Source: Bifidobacteriaceae bacterium (GTDB lineage: Bacteria > Actinomycetota > Actinomycetes > Actinomycetales > WQXJ01). From it: a stretch of DNA of 10,716 bases. Positions 6,661-10,716 of this stretch are shown in pieces. Location of the stretch: contig JAITJY010000140.1 in assembly GCA_031278675.1 (NCBI GenBank), positions 1 to 10,716 of the forward strand, given 5' to 3'. A model generated the notes under the pieces. It saw only the letters and a list, made by a program, of their open reading frames with translations. It did no database searches and was not told where the DNA came from. Every line of letters begins with the position of its first letter. Position 1 is the first letter of the stretch. The position numbers and the translations under genes were made by a program.

Positions 6661-7398
6661 GTGTTCACCGGTGCTGGGACGGTCATCAATGTGGGCGCGG
6701 TCCTGGCTGGCGGGGGGCTCGGGCTGGCGCTGGGTAACCGGTTCCCTGAACGCACCCGCACTTTGTTGACGCAGTGTCTGGGGCTGTTCACGGTTGTCTT
6801 GGGCGCTTCAGCTATCGCAGATGGCCTGAGCGAGGAGTTGACTAGGGAAGTTGGTGCGCAAGCGCCAATGTTGGTGGTGTTGGGCGCGTTGCTGTTCGGG
6901 GCGATCACCGGGTCGCTGGCTCGTTTGGAGGACCGGATTGACGCGGGCGCGGAGTGGGTGCGTCGCAAAGTCGCAGGTGGCGCCGCTCCGGGACGGTTCA
7001 CGGACGGTATGGTGACTGCGACTTTGTTGTTTTGTGTTGGCCCATTGTCAATCCTCGGGTCGATTTCTGATGGTCTGGGCCGTGGTGTTGAACAGCTTCT
7101 GGTCAAGTCGGTGCTGGACGGGTTCGCGGCGGTCGCCTTCGGCTCGGCGCTGGGGGTGGGGGTGTTGTTTTCGGTGTTCCCGCTGGCGCTGTACCAGGGG
7201 TCGTTGACGCTGCTCGGGTTGGGTCTCGGCGAGTTCTTGAGTGCCGGCCAGGTCGACGCGCTTGGGGCCACGGGCGGGATTATTTTGTTGGCTCTTGGCA
7301 TCCGCCTGGCCGATCTCAAGAAGATCGCAGTGGGCGATCTGCTGCCGGCGTTGGTGTTCGCGCCGCTCGCCGCCTACTTGGTGGCACTGTTGCGTTAG
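6661..7398 (+). CDS. DUF554 family integral membrane protein (YdfK/YqgA-like)
   Basis: This is a polytopic inner-membrane protein of the DUF554 family, whose function is not established. From GTG 6661 it has 245 residues, near the usual 225-240. It starts in the family manner (VFTGAGTVINVGAVLAGGGLG). Further features are FTVVLGASAIADGL, the conserved-looking FTDGMVTATLLFCVGPLSILGS, and LLVKSVLDGFAAVAFGS. It ends in hydrophobic segments including GGIILLALGIRLADLKKIAVGDLLPAL. About six to seven helices can be seen. The frame is open back to a TTG at 6595 that overlaps the upstream stop, but those 22 residues do not resemble the family. GTG 6661 matches the family N-terminus and has GGGAG eleven bases upstream; GTG 6634 and 6643 are alternatives. 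It is 62 nt after the PPTase gene and 25 nt before the next gene, so co-transcription is plausible. Confidence 0.9.
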   Translation: MFTGAGTVINVGAVLAGGGLGLALGNRFPERTRTLLTQCLGLFTVVLGASAIADGLSEELTREVGAQAPMLVVLGALLFGAITGSLARLEDRIDAGAEWVRRKVAGGAAPGRFTDGMVTATLLFCVGPLSILGSISDGLGRGVEQLLVKSVLDGFAAVAFGSALGVGVLFSVFPLALYQGSLTLLGLGLGEFLSAGQVDALGATGGIILLALGIRLADLKKIAVGDLLPALVFAPLAAYLVALLR

Positions 7399-7409
7399 CC
7401 GACCCTGAG

Positions 7410-7415
7410 TAGGCT
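7410..7415 (+). promoter_or_regulatory. Putative -10 box (TAGGCT) for the NifX-like gene
   Basis: TAGGCT ends 8 bases before the GTG at 7424 and there is no Shine-Dalgarno between them. This spacing fits a leaderless transcript starting at or next to the GTG. No good -35 is visible. Confidence 0.4.
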
Positions 7416-7423
7416 TATGCCCC

Positions 7424-7777
7424 GTGAATCTTTGTATCCCCGTCGACGAGGCGGGCCAGGTAGGGCACGGGTGGGGCCGTGCCGCTTCGGTCGCGTTAGC
7501 GACATTGTCCGATGCCGCCCAAGTCGTCACTTGGGAAGTTCACCCGGTGGGGTGGGACGTTTTGCACGGCGAGGGCAGCGAGGGTTCCCACCATGCCCGG
7601 ATTGTTCGGTTTCTGCGGGAACACCAGGTCGATGGCGTGGTGGTGGAGCACATGGGTTTGGGCATGCGGCGTGTCATGCACGCCATGGGAATCCCGGTGT
7701 TCACCGGCGCGGCCGGTGACGCGCGCGCTGCCCTGGAGGCGGCCGCCCGGGTCCTCACAGACTCCCCCGCACCCTAA
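7424..7777 (+). CDS. Small NifX / NifB C-terminal-like protein (Fe-Mo cofactor biosynthesis family)
   Basis: This cytoplasmic single-domain protein of 117 residues belongs to the family that binds iron-molybdenum cofactor precursors in NifX, NafY and the NifB C-terminus. It is also widespread in organisms without nitrogenase, where its role is unclear. The start MNLCIPVDEAGQVGHGWGRA is the usual first strand with the DE...G..FG-like loop. The middle DVLHGEGSEGSHHARIVRFL and the late HQVDGVVVEHMGLGMRRVM and GIPVFTGAAGDARAALEAA match the fold's strand-loop-helix order. His57 and His58 in GSHHARI, and the Cys at position 4, are possible metal ligands. It begins with GTG and no Shine-Dalgarno, 25 nt after the DUF554 gene. 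No nif gene is present, so a role in nitrogen fixation is not supported. The family call is fairly strong; the function is unknown. Confidence 0.82.
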   Translation: MNLCIPVDEAGQVGHGWGRAASVALATLSDAAQVVTWEVHPVGWDVLHGEGSEGSHHARIVRFLREHQVDGVVVEHMGLGMRRVMHAMGIPVFTGAAGDARAALEAAARVLTDSPAP

Positions 7778-7802
7778 CCGCAAACCGACCTGTCTGCGCA
7801 GG

Positions 7803-8120
7803 TCAGCGCGCTCCGCGCAATGTTATCTCCGCTCCCGCTTTCCCCCATCGCGGCATCGCTGCAAACGGATAGGCCGGGTCGTGTCCCCAGTGGATTGGAT
7901 TCCAGGTCCAGGTGTCTTCGAACGCCTGAATTTGGGCGGACGCACCGTTTCCAGGCTGCTTAGCGGACCGGGCGAAGATCACGTTGTAGTTGCAGGCAGA
8001 GTTGAACGGCGGGTCCAAGTAGATCAGGTCAACGCTCTCGTCGGCCAGGGTCGGTAGCACCTCTAGGTTGTCACCGTAATACAGTGAATTGCCCAAGTCC
8101 CGTCCAGCCACGCGTCCCAC
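7803..8120 (-). pseudogene. Remnant of a site-specific DNA methyltransferase (N-terminal fragment)
   Basis: The frame encodes 105 residues beginning, after a short lead, with NSLYYGDNLEVLP, then SVDLIYLDPPFNSACNYNVIF and AQIQAFEDTW. The DPPF tetrapeptide is catalytic motif IV of amino-methyltransferases, and the surrounding text matches the N-terminus of DNA methyltransferases that are normally several hundred residues long. After TWTWNPIHWGHDPAY similarity fades, and the frame stops at 7803 within a G+C-rich hairpin. No target-recognition region or S-adenosylmethionine-binding FxGxG motif is present, so it cannot be active. An ACCTGG-ACCTGG direct repeat at the break suggests internal deletion. 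The GTG start at 8120 is the best available. It faces the membrane-protein gene and overlaps only that gene's longest possible start. It shows that a restriction-modification or orphan methylation locus once stood here. Confidence 0.78.
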
Positions 8121-8164
8121 CCCAAAGTCCCGTCACCCCCCACCGGCGAGGCCACGCCCAAGCT

Positions 8165-8620
8165 GTGTATAACCCCACCCCGGGGACCGACCCGGAACAT
8201 GCGCTTCCCGACCCGTCGTTTGAAACAGCCAGCGCGACGGATTTCACCACTACGATTCAGGCTGTGGGCGAAAACACGCAATGGGTAACCTTCATCCTGA
8301 GTGTTGTTGTGGCAGTCTCTCTCTTTCTCATTGATCGTTATTTCCCCAGGACCGGTCGTGCTGAGACTCCTCGGCCACCGACGCACTCGGGCCGGGTCGG
8401 CGTGTCGGGATGGGTCTGCGTTGTGGGACTGTTCAATGTTCTGATATGCGTCGTACTCAACAGTTACACCGGTATCGCGTGGCTGTTCGGATGGGCTCTG
8501 ACCATCGGTGGGGGATTGGTATGGATCGTACGGATACCCGCACGTAGAGCGGCCTCAGAGCGACGCAACCAACGGACGGGGACTCACCAACCAAGGAATG
8601 GGCCACGGGAAGACCATTAG
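8165..8620 (+). CDS. Hypothetical small membrane protein, three predicted helices
   Basis: I do not recognise a family. From GTG 8165 the product has 151 residues. A polar N-terminus (DPSFETASATDFTTTIQAV) precedes a first helix (WVTFILSVVVAVSLFLI), a basic/Pro-rich loop (RYFPRTGRAETPRPPTHSG), and two closely spaced hydrophobic segments (SGWVCVVGLFNVLICVVL and IAWLFGWALTIGGGLVWIV). The tail is strongly basic (RIPARRAASERRNQR), likely cytoplasmic. Codon use is mixed, with more GTA, GTT, ATA and AGT than the G+C-rich genes to the left, compatible with acquired DNA. The frame opens at GTG 8084, which would overlap the methyltransferase remnant antisense; a short version from GTG 8264 is also possible. 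None of these starts has a good Shine-Dalgarno. The consistent hydrophobic pattern argues for a real gene; the start is uncertain. Confidence 0.5.
   Translation: MYNPTPGTDPEHALPDPSFETASATDFTTTIQAVGENTQWVTFILSVVVAVSLFLIDRYFPRTGRAETPRPPTHSGRVGVSGWVCVVGLFNVLICVVLNSYTGIAWLFGWALTIGGGLVWIVRIPARRAASERRNQRTGTHQPRNGPREDH
8175..8195 (+). repeat. 21-bp dispersed repeat, copy 1
   Basis: This stretch starts CCACCCCGGGGACC and ends GACCCGG, and is identical over 21 bases to 8951-8971. It contains the palindrome CCCCGGGG. It lies within or just at the start of the small membrane protein gene. Confidence 0.85.
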
Positions 8621-8903
8621 AGGTGGGTGTGGGCGGTCTTGAGCGCTTCGATGGGCTTGGCTGCGTGAGGGGGTATTTCCTGGGGGATCGTGAGGGTGGC
8701 GCGCCTGGGGTCACCTCGGTGGCTCTGCCCGGGCGCCGAACGCGTATGAACAGGCTGATTGCGGGCGTGGTCCTGTTTCCCGGACAGCGTAAGTGTCTTC
8801 GCTCTGGCGGCTGTTTATTGGTGCGGTTGTGCTGTTTGCTCAGATAGCGGCGTCGGCAGTAAGCGATTGACCTGTGGTGTTGGGTGTCGCCGGGCGTTTG
8901 GTG

Positions 8904-8921
8904 TCTGGGCGGTTACCCAGA
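8904..8921. other. Short hairpin TCTGGG / CCCAGA downstream of the lipoprotein gene
   Basis: A 6-bp perfect stem with the 6-base loop CGGTTA; its right arm is the first copy of the 8-bp tandem repeat. It is about 125 bp past the stop of the minus-strand lipoprotein gene. No T-tract follows on either strand, so a terminator role is weakly supported. Confidence 0.3.
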
Positions 8922-8939
8922 TGCCCAGATGCCCAGATG
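8916..8939 (+). repeat. 8-bp tandem repeat, three exact units (CCCAGATG)
   Basis: CCCAGATG occurs three times head to tail with no spacer. It lies in non-coding sequence between the membrane protein and the lipoprotein gene. Such simple repeats often vary in copy number by slippage; no gene whose expression it would switch is obvious. Confidence 0.9.
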
Positions 8940-8950
8940 CCGCGCGTCTG

Positions 8951-8971
8951 CCACCCCGGGGACCGACCCGG
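8951..8971 (+). repeat. 21-bp dispersed repeat, copy 2
   Basis: Exact match to 8175-8195 in the same orientation, 776 bp apart start to start. It lies in non-coding DNA about 70 bp past the stop codon of the lipoprotein gene. The flanking bases differ on both sides. Confidence 0.85.
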
Positions 8972-9042
8972 CCATCCGGCAGGCGCCCGATGCCGCGCGG
9001 CCGCTACCAACCCGCCGTGCGGTCCCAGCATCGGGGCAGATG

Positions 9043-10230
9043 CTACTGGTCGTAGTCGCCGGTTTTGTAACGCTCGTAGAAGTCGAGTATGCCTTCTAAA
9101 GCGGCGCTGTTGGCGTCGACAAACTGCTGCTCGAGTTCAAATTGGACCGCCTTGTGGGTATCGAAGTAGTCCAACGGCTGGCGGCACTCGAAATCGGCGA
9201 CGGCGATGGCGATCTCGGGCGGTGAGCCGACCAACGACCGCTCTTCGTCCGGGATCTGTATCAGTCCATCGACGCTGTACCACGACGGCCCGGCCTGGCC
9301 ATCAAGTTTGGTTGCCAAAGCCAGATCGAAGCCAGCATTCAAGTTGATGTTGTCCGTGGTGTAATGCCAACCAGCCGTCAACTGGTCGTAGCCTGCCTTG
9401 ACCATGCAGTCATACCAGTCCAACGACAAGCTGCGTAGCCGCTGGTCCTGGAAGACGCCATCGAAGACCAACTGGTTCATCTCGAGCACCAATGGACCGA
9501 ACTCGAGCCAGAACTGGCGGTAAACGCTCAACTCGGTCGCTTGGACCTCAGGGAACGCCTCGATTGCGAGCGCGCCGCACCCGGCGGGAATAGAGGAGTC
9601 CGGCTCTTCAAAGAAGTCTTGTCCATTCAAAGCCAAGTCATAGGCTGCCTGGGCCGCTGCGGAAAGCGAAGCCCTGTAGTCCTCGTTGGCCTGGGCCTCC
9701 GGCGAGTTGTCCTCAATGATTTCCACTCCGCCGGCGGGCGCCACCAAGCCGTAACCCGTCCGACGGACCTGATCAATCTCATCCGGTAGCGTCCCGACCG
9801 CTATCAAATCAACCCCGTCCGGGAAAAAAACCACGGACTCCTCCCGCTCCACCTCCCAGGGCGCATCGAAATACTCGAACCCGCGATCATGCATGCATTG
9901 TGCGATGAATTCCCCAAGACTGTCGGAGCGGGCCTTGATCGCGGCCTCTTCCTGCGCGGTTTGCGGAGGCAAACTCGTCAACTCGGCGATCGCCGGCAAA
10001 TACGGTGCAAACGGCGAGTCATCCAACAGCGCCAGATCTCCGACACCCGACGGACTTGGCAGTCCGCTGGGCGCACTTTCTTCCGGACTGTCCGCGCTGC
10101 CGTCCAACTCGGCAGTTACGCAACCGGTCAACCCAACCAAACACCCAACCGCAGCGGCGCACCACAGGACTGGCCTTGTCGCCCGCCGAGTCAGCGTGCC
10201 GACGCGGCCGCGCACGGCGCAAGAACTCAT
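9043..10230 (-). CDS. Lipoprotein of unknown function with four spaced cysteines
   Basis: This 395-residue exported lipoprotein has an N-terminal basic segment with arginines, a hydrophobic stretch (VLWCAAAVGCLVG) and lipobox LTGC with the lipidated Cys at 37. A Ser/Pro/Glu-rich linker follows, then an acidic folded domain. Besides the lipid Cys, the mature protein has cysteines at 112 (in FIAQCMHDRGFEY), 218 (in PAGCGAL), 275 (in WYDCMVKAGYDQL) and 349 (in ADFECRQPLDY). The C-M-x-x-x-G-[FY] pattern occurs twice and resembles a recurring, uncharacterised group of actinobacterial secreted proteins; two disulfides are likely but inferred. No enzyme motif is seen. ATG 10230 is preceded by AAGG about 8 bases upstream. 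The gene stands alone: its upstream side is non-coding and downstream is the repeat-bearing gap. Confidence 0.88.
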   Translation of the reverse strand: MSSCAVRGRVGTLTRRATRPVLWCAAAVGCLVGLTGCVTAELDGSADSPEESAPSGLPSPSGVGDLALLDDSPFAPYLPAIAELTSLPPQTAQEEAAIKARSDSLGEFIAQCMHDRGFEYFDAPWEVEREESVVFFPDGVDLIAVGTLPDEIDQVRRTGYGLVAPAGGVEIIEDNSPEAQANEDYRASLSAAAQAAYDLALNGQDFFEEPDSSIPAGCGALAIEAFPEVQATELSVYRQFWLEFGPLVLEMNQLVFDGVFQDQRLRSLSLDWYDCMVKAGYDQLTAGWHYTTDNINLNAGFDLALATKLDGQAGPSWYSVDGLIQIPDEERSLVGSPPEIAIAVADFECRQPLDYFDTHKAVQFELEQQFVDANSAALEGILDFYERYKTGDYDQ

Positions 10231-10649
10231 ATCCGGACCTTACTCTCGATCCATTGATCCTCGCCTACTGCGCCGCCCCAGCCAGGCACGCTGGACGCCT
10301 GCGACCATCTCAGCAGGCCGCCAGGTAGCCACCGTCGGCCAGGAACGCCCATCGCACCCGTCTAGGCCCGCCCACCCAACCGGCCACGGGGCGCGCCGGT
10401 GGCCAGGAACGCTAGAGGTCGTCCCGCTGGCCCGTTCATGGAGGCGGCCCACACCCGCCGGTCCCGCGCCGGATCGTTTGGCCGCTTAGCCTGCCTTCCG
10501 CGAAGACGCAAGGCACACAATGGCTTCACAAATGGCCCGAAGTGGCGCCAGCCAAACAAGCCGCTGACCAGGCCCGCTATTGGGCAGTCATCTGGATAGC
10601 CCTTGGGTCACAGACCATATAGGGCAATGATATAGGGTATGCTGGTGGC
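10231..10649. other. 419-bp intergenic region between lipoprotein and antitoxin-like gene
   Basis: Divergent spacer that must hold promoters for both flanking genes. Open frames here (for example 10399-10599 plus and 10362-10559 minus) are Arg/Pro/Gly-rich shadows without ribosome sites or family resemblance. A 12-bp direct repeat GGCCAGGAACGC occurs at 10337-10348 and 10401-10412. The last 50 bases become A/T-rich, marking the regulatory region of the right-hand gene. I see no RNA gene. Confidence 0.6.
10617..10643 (+). promoter_or_regulatory. Promoter/operator of the antitoxin-like gene with two ATATAGGG boxes
   Basis: ATATAGGG occurs at 10617-10624 and again at 10630-10637, 13 bases start to start, in an otherwise G+C-rich spacer. 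The second copy abuts TATGCT (10638-10643), a good -10 box placed 6 bases before the ATG at 10650, so the transcript is probably leaderless. Paired direct boxes are a usual arrangement for ribbon-helix-helix antitoxins that repress their own operon. Binding is inferred. Confidence 0.55.
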
Positions 10650-10716
10650 ATGCTGAAGACCAGCGTTTACCTTGGCGAGGAGTTGAAATCCCAGTTGAGC
10701 GGGGTGTCGGAGCGGA
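10650..10716 (+). CDS. Ribbon-helix-helix (CopG/VapB-like) antitoxin or regulator, 5' part only
   Basis: Only the first 22 codons lie in the window: MLKTSVYLGEELKSQLSGVS, then ER. The pattern of a short alternating strand (KTSVYL) followed by an amphipathic helix starting EEL-K-QL is the beginning of CopG/Arc-type DNA-binding proteins, many of which are antitoxins such as VapB, with starts like M-x-K-T-[ST]-[VI]-Y-L. The ATG has no Shine-Dalgarno but lies 6 bases after a -10-like TATGCT. If it is an antitoxin, a toxin gene (often a PIN-domain RNase) should follow just beyond position 10716. The fold is likely from the short match; the partner is unknown. Confidence 0.65.
   Translation, partial: MLKTSVYLGEELKSQLSGVSER

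Larger units (their letters stand above)
8621..9042. other. 422-bp stretch without a convincing gene; repeats and possible gene remnant
   Basis: No frame on either strand has a start, ribosome site and family resemblance. A minus-strand frame without a start codon is open from about 8814 to a TAA at 8617-8619. Its last 27 residues (ATLTIPQEIPPH, then AAKPIEALKTAHTHL) look protein-like, so the tail of a decayed gene is possible. The right half holds copy 2 of the 21-bp repeat, a small hairpin and an 8-bp tandem repeat. Confidence 0.5.

Noticed and set aside
6032..7530. Long minus-strand frames opposite the PPTase and DUF554 genes (6435-7319, 7048-7530, 6032-6508)
   Set aside because: Pro/Arg/Thr-rich translations typical of the antisense of G+C-rich genes; the plus strand carries clear families.
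7787..7819. Hairpins GACCTG-TCTGCG-CAGGTC and GCGCG-CTC-CGCGC as a bidirectional terminator between the NifX-like gene and the methyltransferase remnant
   Set aside because: The position is attractive but there is no T-tract on either strand and the arms are only 5-6 bp, so I did not call a terminator.
8063..8386. Minus-strand frame upstream of the methyltransferase remnant as an N-terminal extension or separate gene
   Set aside because: It is in a different phase from the remnant, has no family resemblance and is antisense to the better-supported membrane protein.
8916..8939. CRISPR-like array
   Set aside because: The unit is 8 bp, contiguous and without spacers; it is a simple tandem repeat.
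8980..9003. 14-base match (GCGGCATCGGGCGC on the minus strand) to the PPTase internal repeat
   Set aside because: Short, very G+C-rich and with unrelated flanks; expected by chance in such composition.
10337..10412. 12-bp direct repeat GGCCAGGAACGC as a regulatory site or element end
   Set aside because: Too short, no symmetry, and no nearby promoter or gene boundary to give it meaning.

Overview
The window reads as chromosomal DNA of an actinobacterium (Actinomycetota). The grounds are high G+C in most genes, frequent GTG starts, several -10-like hexamers only 6-10 nt before a start codon (leaderless pattern), an Sfp-type phosphopantetheinyl transferase and a cysteine-patterned actinobacterial-style lipoprotein. 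Genus cannot be fixed from sequence alone.

Positions 1-5591, minus strand, hold one operon for nucleoside uptake and breakdown. In transcription order it has an 18-bp perfect palindrome overlapping a promoter (5574-5591), an inosine/uridine-preferring-type nucleoside hydrolase (5562-4609), a LacI-type repressor (4600-3533), a BMP-family (PnrA-like) substrate-binding lipoprotein (3468-2386), and an ABC transporter component open from 2340 to the left edge. That last frame carries a complete tandem NBD-NBD ATPase (YufO/NupA-like) running, with no stop codon, into a YufP/NupB-like permease, so the two usually separate subunits appear to be one polypeptide. The likely logic is that the lipoprotein captures nucleosides, the fused ATPase-permease (probably with a second permease beyond the window) imports them, the hydrolase splits them to base and ribose, and the repressor shuts the operon off at the palindrome. 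This operon uses more A/T-ending and rare codons than the plus-strand genes to its right.

Positions 5758-7777, plus strand, are very G+C-rich: a phosphopantetheinyl transferase with an internal 38-codon duplication, a DUF554 membrane protein, and a small NifX/NifB-C-terminal-like (Fe-Mo cofactor family) protein. At least two of these may be translated from leaderless transcripts.

Positions 7778-9042 look like a degraded accessory patch: the N-terminal remnant of a DNA methyltransferase on the minus strand, a small three-helix membrane protein of unknown function on the plus strand, an exact 21-bp repeat present twice, an 8-bp unit repeated three times, and about 420 bp with no convincing gene.

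Positions 9043-10716 hold a cysteine-patterned lipoprotein of unknown function (minus strand), about 420 bp of apparently non-coding DNA, and at the right edge the first 22 codons of a ribbon-helix-helix antitoxin-like protein preceded by two ATATAGGG boxes, probably the start of a toxin-antitoxin pair.
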